64,000 bases of DNA from Micractinium sp. NFX-FRZ. Its lineage: Eukaryota > Chlorophyta > Trebouxiophyceae > Chlorellales > Chlorellaceae. The notes under the pieces were generated by a model. The model worked only from the letters and a program-made list of their open reading frames with translations. It was not told the DNA's origin and searched no databases. Location: positions 1 to 64,000 of the forward strand of contig JAPTJF010000226.1 of assembly GCA_029339195.1 (NCBI GenBank), given 5' to 3'. Shown in pieces: positions 14,001 through 23,900 of this stretch. Numbering within the stretch: the stretch's first letter is position 1; every line of letters starts with the position of its first letter. The position numbers were made by a program, and so were the translations under genes.

Positions 14001-17000
14001 ATCTCCATGGCTTGCATTTGTTGATTGGGCAGGTCAGGCCTGGGGTGCAAAAAGGGCGGCAGGGCGGCCGGGCCAGTGGGTGGTTGGGACCGGGCAGTCA
14101 CCGGCACCCCGGGCGTGCCCCGCAAGCAAAGCGTGCACAGCACCCAAGCGTCCACCCAGCTATGCTACCGCCAGCCGGCCGGCCCACCCCGCCTGGCGCA
14201 GCACCCACCAGAGTTTAGATCCCCGCAGAAGAGCAGCGAGGGGCGCTGGCCGCCCAGCCGGGCCGCCATCTCATCAGCCAGGGCGGCCTCAATCACCTCG
14301 TGCGCCTCCTGCAGAGACACATAGGTAGTTCGTAGGTAGCTTTAATAATATTGATGGAAGCACAGGCAAGCAGCAGATGGTACCTGCAGCACCGCCTGCC
14401 TCCGGCCGCCAATCGCTGAACCATCACAGGCAGAAGGCAGGGATGCGGCAGGCCTCAGGGAGCCTGGCAGCGGCCGCAGCTGATGAAGGTGTTGGTAACA
14501 GATGGCGGGTTCAGCGGTGCCCCTTTCCCGGAGCAGCCAGCCTGGCAAGGCGCCGTGGCCACCAGCCTCGTGGTTCTTGCGTAGGCACCTGCTCCTTCCC
14601 ACTCCTACCCTACCCCACCCTGCCCAAGCAAGCCTGCTGATGCCTCCCAGGACCAACCAGCCCAGCGCAGCCACCCCTCCCCTCCCCTGCCCCGCCTCAC
14701 CTGCACCATGGCCCACACGTGCATGGTGCGGATGTGGGGCGCCATGTAATGGAAGAACAGGTGGGTGTTGAGCACGCACAGCGGGCGGTCACTGGCCTGC
14801 ACCGGCGCCAGCAGGCTGGTGGCCGAGGGGCAGACAACGCAAGGGTGGGAGGGAGAGCGGGAGGGAGGGAGAGAGGGTGGGAGGGAGAGAGGGTGAGCAG
14901 CAGCGGCGGCAGCGCAGGCAGGGGGGGAGCAGGTAGGGAGGCATCTGGAGCCAGCAGTGCAGCGGGCGGCTTGCTAGTGCGGCAGCAGGCACGGTACGAG
15001 AGTTGGGTGTGAGGCAACATACACACCCAGTGCAAGCACTTGCTCGGCAGTGCGCCCCGGGCAGCAGAGCACAGCAAGCATAGCGGGCCCACCTGATCTG
15101 CGCCACCGTGGCGATGCGCTGCAGCGCCAGCTGCAGCTGGGGCGAGCTGCGCAGCATGTCGCCAAACATGCCGCCGTGCTTGGCCTCGTCGCCTGGCTGC
15201 AGGGAACGGCAAAAATGCAAGAAGCAGGAAGAGGTGAAGAAAGGTGGCGGCGACGGCTGAGTCTGGTGGTGCGGTGGTGCCCAGGGCAGGGGCGGGCCGG
15301 CAACACTGTAGCAGCACAGTCGGGGGTGTAAGCGTCAGCTTCGGCCATGAACACGCGGTCAGTGTGCTCCCAAGTCCACAATGCCAGCTTCAGTCATGCG
15401 CTGCGCACTTGTTTTCACGGTATCACGCTGAATGAGCCTTCAGTGCAGCACGGGCATGCAATTCCGCAGATGCAGAGAACGCCACATGCAACATCAGTAA
15501 CGTTTCGAATCACTGGCCGCGCGGAGACAGCCTGCACCTCACAGCCTGCAGCTCTGTTGATTGACCACTGCAGAGAGGACTGCTGCCATCCCAAGGCCGC
15601 CCAACTGCACCACAACTTACAACATGATGTGATCCAAAGGCAGCCCTGCCCCCCACCCCGGCACCACAACCACACACCGCAAGCTGCCCAGCCCAGCCCA
15701 GCTCCGCACCCCGCCTCCCACCCCCACCTGCGCTGGGAAGAGGTGCTTCAGCGTGAGGCCTTGGTGGCGCAGCAGGGTGAAGCGGGAGGTGCGGAAGAAG
15801 GTGGCGGAGCCCTCCCGCACGCTGAACCCCGCTTTGCCCGCTTTGTTGGTGTAGAGGCCCTGGAAGCCTGCGGTGGGCGGGGTGGGGAGGGGACAGGGTG
15901 GGGTGGGCGACAGGGGCAGGGAAGGTGTGGGGGGCGGGGGTGGATGGAAGGGGAGAAGGGTGCTAGAGGGGGGAAGCAGAAGGGCTGGCACGACAGATGG
16001 CGAAGGAAGGGAGCAGAGAGGTGCAGGGAAGAGTGAGCTGAGGTGGAGCTGCATCATGCAACGGGTCAGCATCCCAGAATGCTTGGCACAACACGCTGCG
16101 GCAGCACCAGCAGTAAAAGCAGCAGCAGCAGCAGCAGCAGCAGTAAGAGCAGCAGCAATAGTGGCAGCAGTAGCAGTCAGTGCAGTGGCAGCACAGCGCA
16201 CCCTCAGCTGCCAGCTGCGGCGCCAGGTAGGCGCTGAACGCCTTCTCATCCACCTCCTGCGCACACACACACCAGGCAACAGGGCACAGGGGATTAGTTC
16301 AGCGAGGCAGGCCGGCGGGACATCAACCGCCTCCTGTGCATTGCCGCCTCCTGTGCATTGCTGTGCTGTGCCATGCCTGCTTTGCTGATTCCTGGGCTGT
16401 GCCATGCCTGCTGCCGTGTGCCAGCACAGCTGCGTGCACTGATCGGTGGCACAGCGCAGTACAGCGCAGCGGGGAGGGCAGCAGGCACACCTGCAGGCAC
16501 ATGATGTCGGCGTTGAAGCCCAGCAGCTCCCGCAGCACCAGCGGGCGCCGGTAGTCGGGGTCCAGATACCTGCCAGGCCAGAGGGGGGAACAGCGGAGAA
16601 GAGATGCAGGTGAAGAAGAAAGATGGTAAAAGGCAGCGGGTGAGCCGCGGTGAGGGCAGGGCAGGTTGCTTGTGCGATGGGTGCAAATCTGCCCTGGGCC
16701 CAGCTGCGCAGCATGGCACGAGAGCATGGCAGGCAGAGGCGCACACGCCTGACGTCACACTGTCAAGGTGGGGGTGCAGTGCCAGCGGGCGCGGCTGCCC
16801 GGCGCGCTCACTGGGGCGGGCAGTGCGAGAAGATGACGTTCTTGGCGGTCTCTGTGGCAGCGTACTGGTCAGCCAGGATGTTGTAAGAGACCACCCGCAG
16901 GTCTGGGGAGGCGGTGCGCTGCTGAGTCAGCGCGTGCCGCGGCGCCACCGCCGCAGGCGAGGGCGGTACCGCCACCGGCCCGCACTCTGCAGCCATTGCT

Positions 17001-18741
17001 GCCCCCTGCACCAGCTGATCGTGATTGACGCTGGTGCCGTCCGCCCCCTCAGGCCCCGCCACACGCCGCCCCGGAGTGCACTCCACACGCAGCCTGCAGC
17101 CGGCGTCGTCTGGCTGGGGTGTGTAGCGCCGCGCAGCGCCACCTGGCAGCGGCAGCAGCTCCCAGGGGCTGCCGCCATTTCGCTGCCGGTACCACTGCCA
17201 CTGGCAGGCGTCCTCCTCAGCAAAGTGCAGCTGCACAGGGCAGGCAGCAAGCCGTGGGGAGGTGGGATTTCAAGGTGGAGGGGGATTGGGGGCAGAAGAA
17301 CGAGGGCTACTGCCCAAAGCCGCTACCCGGGATGCAGGCAGACACGAGCAGTGCGTGTGCCAGAGCGCCGCCCCCCAGCTGCCGCAGCACATCATTGGAA
17401 GCCATCACCCAGCTGCCCATGCCTTGACGCAAGACAGCAGCACTGCTGGCGCAAAACTCACGTGCTGCAGCTCAGCACCCAGCAGCGCACGCCTGGGACG
17501 CACCCACCCACCCGCCCCAATGCATCTGCACCCTCACCTGCGCCACCGGCATGAGCGGTATCCCCACGAAGGGGCGGGCGTGCAGCTCCACTCGATCCAG
17601 CAGCGGCGGGTTGAGCTCTACTTGGTACTGCGACTCCCCAATGCGCAGCAGCCGCCCCTGCCGCCAGGCCTGCTCATTTGTCACCGCTGCCGCATCCAGC
17701 ACAGGGTGGTCCGCAGACGGCCCGGCATGCAGGGCCACAGAGGGCGCAGGAGCAGGGTCGGCAGCGGCGGCGGCGGCGGCGGCCGCCGCCGCCTGCTTGG
17801 CACGCTGCTGCTGCTGCCGCTTCTGCTGGCGGTCTGCCGGCGGCGCCGCGCTCTTCTGCAGCCGCCCCAGGGGCTTTTCGAGCAGCTCGTCCTTGGGCCT
17901 GCAGGTTGGCGGTCGCAGTACAGGGGTGGCGGGGCGATGGTGACGCAGAGAAGAGGGAACAAGGTTGAGGCTTGGCGCCGGCACCGGCACGGCCCTGCTG
18001 CCTGCGAGGTGCCTGTGTGTTGCAGCACAGGACTCAGAAGCAATCCTGGGCTCTTGTCGCGTACCAGCTGCATTCAATTGGTTGAGATCAGGTGTTCATG
18101 TGTGCTGCATACATCATGGCAGGGCCAGCCCGACTTGATGCTGTGCTGCCAACACGCCAGGCTAGTCTAGTCTAGTCGTTACAGCTTTTCACATCCCCAA
18201 GAGGATTCAACTTCAGGACGAACCATAATCCTGAGTGGTTGACGAGGCATGCGATACCATGAGATCATGAAAACATGAAAACAGGGGGCCTATACACGCC
18301 AGGCTGCACGTCCTCCTACCCACATGGAAACGCACCCCACCTGTCCATGTTCCGCTGCTTGCCGCCAACCACCAGAGTAATGGTCATGTTGGGCTCCCCC
18401 GGCAGGGACCGCACGACGGCCTGCAGCACAGAAGGTCGGTGGGGTGGTGGGCAGGCAGGGGCCAGCGGCGGCAGGCGGCACCCCACCAACAGCAGGTGTG
18501 GTAGGCGGCGGCGGGGCCTGCCCCCGTCCCGCGGTCATGCGGCATGCGCTTCTACAAACAAGCGGCGATTGGTGAAGAGCCCAAATGCCGTGTGCACCTT
18601 CTGCAGCGTGGCCATAGTGTGAAACAGTGCGGGCGCCCAGCGTGCCGGCGCCCGGGAGGACTTCAATGGGATCGTGCCAAGGCTTCTACTGCTGCTCAAT
18701 AGCTGGCGATGAAGCAACAGCTTGCCCAGAAGCGCGCGCAT
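11043..18741 (-). CDS. Fusion: PDE12-type 2',5'-phosphodiesterase + YrdC/Sua5 threonylcarbamoyl-AMP synthase
   Basis: Fifteen exons: 18741-18598, 18420-18341, 17898-17538, 17230-16812, 16569-16491, 16256-16202, 15867-15728, 15196-15093, 14815-14701, 14308-14209, 13922-13547, 13270-13193, 12968-12473, 12134-11898, 11225-11043. All phases agree, 988 residues. The N-terminus MRALLGKLLLHRQLLSSSRS is basic and Ser-rich, like a mitochondrial presequence. Residues 49-300 match the PDE12 N-terminal region (AVVRSLPGEPNMTITLVVGG). Residues about 306-729 are an endonuclease/exonuclease/phosphatase domain with SYNILADQY, CLQ-E at the exon 5/6 junction, LNTHLF, FCGDLNS and HYPSDH. After a 47-residue Ala/Gly/Ser linker, residues about 777-988 form a complete YrdC domain (AVPTDTLYGLA, KQRGDHKPLAIC, LLPGPVTLLL, LTSANKSGG, GSTVVDLSQ). 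PDE12 trims 2',5'-oligoadenylate and 3' A tails of mitochondrial RNAs; YrdC makes threonylcarbamoyl-AMP for t6A37 in ANN-decoding tRNAs. Exon 13 alone spans HYPSDH, linker and the YrdC start. Confidence 0.9.
11467..11830 (-). repeat. CTCACAC-type low-complexity array in last intron
   Basis: The intron 11226-11897 contains a degenerate array of CTCACAC/CACCCTC units on the + strand. Read in the transcript sense it is GTGTGAG/GGGTGCGTGAG, with about a dozen GTGAG pentamers that resemble 5' splice sites. It is not a CRISPR array: units are short, irregular and without spacers. Confidence 0.7.
12194..12300 (-). repeat. Intronic echoes of the YrdC exon 14 start
   Basis: 12243-12300 repeats 12080-12140, the start of exon 14; the shared block is GCAGCAGGGTGACGGGGC and then CAGCAGGCCG/CAAGCAGGCCG. 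12194-12235 repeats 12145-12180. Translated on - the copy gives HLPSGPVTLL, echoing LLPGPVTLLL in the real exon. Confidence 0.65.
13444..13526 (-). repeat. Tandem 37-38-bp repeat in intron
   Basis: Two near-perfect copies of a unit starting AAGCCACTGTGCACCATGCC and ending GGCATCCCAGGGT, plus a partial third (AAGCCACAG), in the intron between exons 11 and 12 of PDE12-YrdC, ending about 20 bp from the exon 11 donor. Confidence 0.85.
14831..14897 (+). repeat. Polypurine GGGA/GAGA tract
   Basis: Strand-asymmetric run of GGGAGGGAGAG units within the intron 14816-15092; the transcript sense is polypyrimidine. It contains several G3 runs that could fold as a quadruplex, which is inference. Confidence 0.6.
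16118..16145 (+). repeat. Short CAG/CTG microsatellite in intron
   Basis: About eight CAG units, followed by imperfect AGCAGCAATAG repeats, in the intron between exons 6 and 7 of PDE12-YrdC. Confidence 0.8.
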
Positions 18742-18991
18742 GTGATGGGGGACGTGTGCCGCAAAGGGCAGGATGACCGCTTGCAGTGCTCGGGTTGTAT
18801 GTGCAGTTCTCGTGGATCACGCAAAGTTCCGTATGCAGTCTGCAGTGGACACAGCATGGCACAGCAGGGCCTGAGGCAAGGCCAGCTCCTGGGGTGTCGC
18901 TGTGTGGCAAAATTCGCGACATAAGCAAGGAATTTCGCACTCTTCAACGCAGTTTGGAACTAGAGGACCTCGGTCAACGCTTGTGTCGCCA
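18742..18991. promoter_or_regulatory. Short bidirectional promoter region
   Basis: Only 250 bp separate the start codons of PDE12-YrdC (-) and the IFT57-like gene (+), so both 5' UTRs and promoters must share this gap. No TATA box is evident. Co-regulation is inference. Confidence 0.5.
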
Positions 18992-19875
18992 ATGGCCACC
19001 GGCCTCAACGCTTCCCTGCGCTTTGGCCCCATGCCTCCCACGTCCAGCAGTCGGGCGCAGCATTCCGGCAGCGGAGCCAAGGGGACTTCGCCTTCGGGCG
19101 CCACCGGCGGCGGCAGCAGCGGCAGCAGGTCCCGTCGCGGGCAGGCGGGCTCTGGTGACGCCGAGGCGTGGCAGGCAGAGTGCGTGCGTGCGGCAGACCA
19201 GCTGGCGGCAGCAGTGCCCGAGGGGGACGATGCTGCACCCACAAGCGAATGGCGGGCGCAGCTGGAGCGGGTGCTGGCAGGGGCACGGGCTGCAGCGGCG
19301 CCGCCCCGCCCCACCGAGATCACCGACCCAGATGCCGCGCTGGAGGAGCTGGCGGCGGCCGACGCGGGTGCTGCCGCCCAGCTAACCACCCTGCGGGCGG
19401 ACCAGAAGGCAGCAGAGGCGGCGGTGGCCGTGCTGCAGCAGGAGCTGGGGAGCCGGCGGGAGTACGCGGCAGCGCTTGAGCAAGAGCTGGCTTATCTGAA
19501 CAAGGTGACTGGTGGGCGGGCGCCTGGAAGCACGCTTGGGGGTTGTTGTTGGTGAGGCACGTTCACCACTGACATACAGCAACACCACTGGTGCGCCGGG
19601 TGTAGGTGCGGGATGTGCACACATCCGTGGGAGCTGAGCGGGCACATGCCAGGGCGCGCACCCACACACACACTTTGCTTGCCTCCTCCCCACGGCAGGA
19701 GCTGGAGGAGCGGCAGCGCGAGGCGGCAGAGGCGGGCGACAGCATGAGCGACACGCGCCCCGTGGTGCGCCTCACACAGGCCTGCAGCCAGCTGCGGCAG
19801 GAGCTGCTGGCCATGGATGTGCGGACGGGGGTGCTGCAGACGGCGGTGCTGCGCATGGCACGCACGCAGACCTGA
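18992..19875 (+). CDS. IFT57-like coiled-coil protein, lacking the N-terminal CH domain
   Basis: Exons 18992-19504 and 19699-19875, 229 residues. The first 55 residues are Ser/Gly-rich and disordered; the rest is Ala/Glu/Leu-rich coiled coil. The C-terminal 59 residues resemble the IFT57/HIPPI C-terminus: helix, then AGDSMSDTRPVVRLTQACSQ, then LRQELLAMDVRTGVLQTAVL, corresponding to the conserved SMSDGAPLVKIKQSL…MDIRIGVVEHTLL region of animal IFT57. IFT57 is an IFT-B subunit needed for ciliary transport and is usually over 400 residues with an N-terminal calponin-homology-like domain; that half is absent here and there is no room for it, because the divergent neighbour starts 250 bp upstream. 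The assignment is by motif memory and could be convergent coiled coil. If correct, it is a reduced relic or repurposed form in an alga lineage usually described as non-flagellate. Confidence 0.6.
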
Positions 19876-20910
19876 ACAGCAGCTGCCCGAGGCTGCATCG
19901 CCCTCTGTGACACGTCCCCTTCCCGCTGTTCCTACGTCCCGCTGGTGTGCCCTTGCTTCTCCGCCCCCTCTCTTGCTGGTTTCGGTGTTACCGTGTCGGG
20001 TAGCAAAGAAAGAGGCTGCGTTGGAAAGTTGTCAGAGGAGGACACATACGTAGTGCGGGGGGTGCAGCGCAAGCGGCCAAGGGGCTTGACTAGGGGACGA
20101 AGAAGCATCGAGCGGCACCAAAAAAAACCATGCATGGCGGAGGGGAATGCTGCCGAGGAGAGCGAATGGTTCGAATGGTGGAGATGGGTTGGAATGGAGT
20201 CAAAACTTGTTTGAGTCGTGGCGCACCCCGCGGAAGCGTTCATTTTCGGTGGGCTGCCAGAAGCACAGGCCGGGCCGGGACTCCGCAAAGGGGCTTGCGG
20301 GATTAGGGTCGGCGGTCGGGTGAAAGCACTGCCGGCTGATACGACAGGCGGGGCGGCGCATGGCGCTGTGGAGGCCCTCCTGCTGGCACGGCTCAGCGGC
20401 GCTTGTCAGCAGCGGCGCTGTGCTTCAAGGGATGCTGTGCATGAAAGAGGGGGAAGCTGGTACGGAAGAAAAACCTTTCTTCAAAGCGGTAGGGCACGGG
20501 AGAGCATGCAAGCGGGGAAAGCTGCGGAGCAGCAGTGCAGCCATGATGGGGGGGGAGGCATGCGCTGCCGCACCTGCTGCCAAAAACGGAAGCCAAGTGC
20601 AGATCAGTACTCCTACGAAAGGAACGGGGATTGGAGGGGGTTTGGAGGCCTACGGACGGGCGGAGGGGGGTCCTAGGGCAGGGTGAGAGCATGAGTAGCC
20701 TACAAGACCGCTACAGAATCAGGGGGAGAGATGATGGCGGCTACCTCGGGGGGGCGCAGAGTCAGTAAAGGGGGGCCGGAAAGAATGTCGCCTGCCGCAT
20801 TCGCGGGCAAGCCAGTACTGTCGATGACACACATACACTGAGGGGGTCGGAGGAGGGAGCAGGGAGGGCAGGGAGGCGGGCTGCTGCTGCTAGGGGTTCT
20901 GGCTACCTGC
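19876..20910. other. Convergent 3' region, IFT57-like and WNK
   Basis: About 1 kb of 3' UTR-like sequence between two converging genes, richer in A/G than the exons. Open frames such as 20218-20676 have Gly/Ala/Arg composition without recognisable domains and are not called. I see nothing else. Confidence 0.4.
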
Positions 20911-23900
20911 CTAGGGGCCTGAGGAGGCAGGCGGCACCAGGCCAGCCGTCGACGCCGTGGTTGGCGCCGGCATAGCTATATGCTGCCCAGATGCTGCTGC
21001 CTGCCCCGGCGCGGCGGGGATGGCAAATGGCGGCGGCGGTGCTGCTGCAGGGGTGCCGCCGTTGGCCATCACCGCCACTGCTGGGTGGTGCTGCTGCTTC
21101 ATGGGCAGGTGCTGCGGCTGCTGCTGCTGCGACATCGCTGCAGGAGGCTGCTGCGATTGCTGCTGTTGCTGCTGCTGCTGCTGTGGCTGCGCCTGCATGG
21201 CGCCGCCAACGCCGTTGCCCATCGGGGCGCCGCCGGCACCGCCTGCTGCTGTGCCCATGCTCGGCGGCGGCGCCTGCATGCCGACAATGCCCTTGGCTGC
21301 TGCCATGGGCACGCCGCGGGTCGCCCTGCCAATGCCCAGCCCGCCTTCCAGCAGGTTGAGGGAGCGCAGCTCCACGGCCTTCATGGCGTCGGCCGCCTGC
21401 CGGCGCAGCGCCTCCTTGTCTGCAGGAGGCGGATTGGGGGCAGGGAAGGAGCGAGCATAAGGGAAGGCAGCAGGGTGTGCGGTGCTGTCAGCTGCAACAG
21501 CAAAGGCGCAGGGGCAGCAGCAAGCTCACGCAGCAACAGAGTGCTTGCAAGGTGGACAACGCCGAGACTGCAGCAGACGTGGCTGCAGGGGCAGGCTTGC
21601 AAGGAGCATGGCGGGCAAGCAACCCCTTTGCTCACCCTTGATGGGCGGGCCTTGGCGGGCGCCGGGCTTGCCGTAGAACTGCCCTGCAATGTCGCCGCTG
21701 CTGCTGTTGGCGCTGGTCACCTGAGCACTGGTATAGGCGCGCGTGGGGGACAGGCTGCCCTCGCGCGTCGGGGACACATCACGCGACGGCAGCTTGCTGG
21801 GCGGCGCCGACAGCGCCTGCGGGCCTGGGCGGGCCAGCGCTGGCTGCTGGTGGCTGGCAGCACCCATGATGACCCCAGGCAACGGTGCCGTGGACTGCAG
21901 GTCCAGCCGGTTGATGGCATCAACCGCCTGGCTGGCTGAGATGCGCGGCGACACATTGCTGCTGCCAGAGGTGGGGGAGGTGATGTCGGCCAGCGCGGCC
22001 GCCGCCGCCAGGCCGCCACCAGCAGTGGGCGCCGAGGCGGGCGCGACGGCTGGCGTGTTGAACGGGCTGACCCGGGCGGGCAGCGCAGTGAGGCATGCTT
22101 CAGACCGCGGGCGGAAGAGCGTGGAGTCGCCACCGCCGGCGCCGCTGCCGGTCTCCAGCGTCGGGTGGCTGTTGCTGAGCGGCAGCGTGCGGCCGCCCCC
22201 GGGCTGCACCATTGGTGGAAGGCTGGGCGCTGGCGGGTGCGCGGCTGCCGCCGCCAGCGCCGCCTCCAGGCCAGGGCTGTCGGTGCGGTTGCCCGCCAGC
22301 TCTTGCAGGTTCTGGAACAGCTGGGTCAGCCCCGGCCGCCTCTCCTGCACCGCCGTGGACGGCGACAGCATGCCGCTGTTGGGCGACAGTGCGCCGCTGC
22401 CCACGCCCATGGGGGAAGCCACGGCATCGCGGCCTGCAAGGGATGGGAGGGGTGGGAAAGGGATCGGAGGCGGGGGAAGGCTACGGTCGCGGAGCACAGG
22501 TGCTGCAGAGGCCTGCCACTGAGCGGCCAGAAGCACAGGGCACAGCAGAGAGCAGGGGCACTGCCGTGCTGGGCAGGCAGCCCCCAAGGACAGCAGCCCA
22601 GGGATGGCAGGTCGGGAGAGCCTTGCGTCTGTCAAGCATGATGCACACATCAAGGCCGCCAGCTGCACCAGTCCCCCTCTCATCCTCTGACTCACCGGGC
22701 GGCATGGAGGAGGAGCGGGAGAGGAGGGAGAGGGCGTCGACAGAGTTGCTGCGCAGCACACGCTGGTTGGGGGAGGGCATGTCCACCGGCACCGAGTGGG
22801 GCGCCCCCAGGGGCGAGACAGGCCGTGGAGGCGCCGGCGGCCGCCCATCCACCACGCCAGCACCAGCACCAGTGGCGCGCGGCGACACGCGTGCCAGGCT
22901 GGGCTGCGGCACTGGTGCTGCTGCTGCTGCCTGCGCGGCGGCGGCAATGGCGGCCACGTGGCTCTGCTCTGTAGAGGGGTGGGAGCTGGCCGAGGCGATG
23001 CTGTGGGGCGCCGAGGAGACGGAGGAGACAGAGCCCAGGGAGGCATTGGAACCGCCTGATGGGCGCAGGCCAGGGTAGGCTGCGAGCGTCGCCACCGTAG
23101 GCGGCTGCTCCTTGTCCAGGGAGGAGCGGTTGCTGCCGCTGGACCGCCCCACGCCGCCCGCTTGAGCCTCCAGCACCGCCGCCAGCGGCGGCGCCGGCGT
23201 GGGCGCCGCCAGCGGCACCGCCGGCGTCGCGCCATGCGCCAGCAAGCCTGGCGGCAGCAGCTCCTCTGAGAAGCGGCCGCTGGTGACACGACCGTAGGCC
23301 AGCAGGCCAGCAGCGCTGTTGTTGACGTGCTCGCTGCCGTGCCCGTGGCCATTCATGCGCAGCACTGGCGCAAAGTCGCGCGCCCCGCCGCTGTTGTGCG
23401 CCTGCTCCAGCGCGCTCGACGTCAGGCTGTTCTCCAGCACCTCTGCTGCCTTGGCAAGCGACATTGAGGCGTGAGCGTTGATCTGCAGGGGGAGGGGGAG
23501 GATGGGGGACACCAGGTGTGAGGATGGAGAAACGCAGCAATGGTGCTGATGCAAGCCCAAGTGTCAGCAGGGCAGGGCCGCCAGCATGCCGGGTGCCCAG
23601 CCAACTGCCAGAGTGCAAGGCCCCACAGCAGATAAAGGTCAGGGAGCAGCAGAGAGGCCAGTGGGCAGCACCAGCCTTGCACCCTTGCACGCATGCTTGC
23701 TGGCAAGCCAGCCACTGCCCATTTCAGGTTTCCCTGGCCGTAACCCAGCCCCTCCTCGCTTGCCCCGCCCACCTCTGGCAGCGCCGACAGGCGGTCCAGC
23801 TCGTCGCGGATGCAGGTGGCAATCACCGCGGCATCCTCCGGTGTCAGCTCCAGGTCAGCCACCATCTCAGAGGCCACGCTGGCAGCGGTGTCCACCGCCA

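Noticed and set aside
20160..20185. tRNA B-box-like GGTTCGAAT
   Set aside because: No A box, acceptor stem or cloverleaf could be formed around it.
20957..22641. Long + strand open frames opposite WNK
   Set aside because: Cys/Gly/Arg-rich antisense shadows of GC-rich coding DNA with no domains.
21526..23352. 608-residue open frame on the - strand
   Set aside because: It is an alternative frame across WNK exons 10-11, Arg/Pro-rich, and reads through the intron at 22434-22695; the WNK frame has domain-like composition and consistent splice phases.
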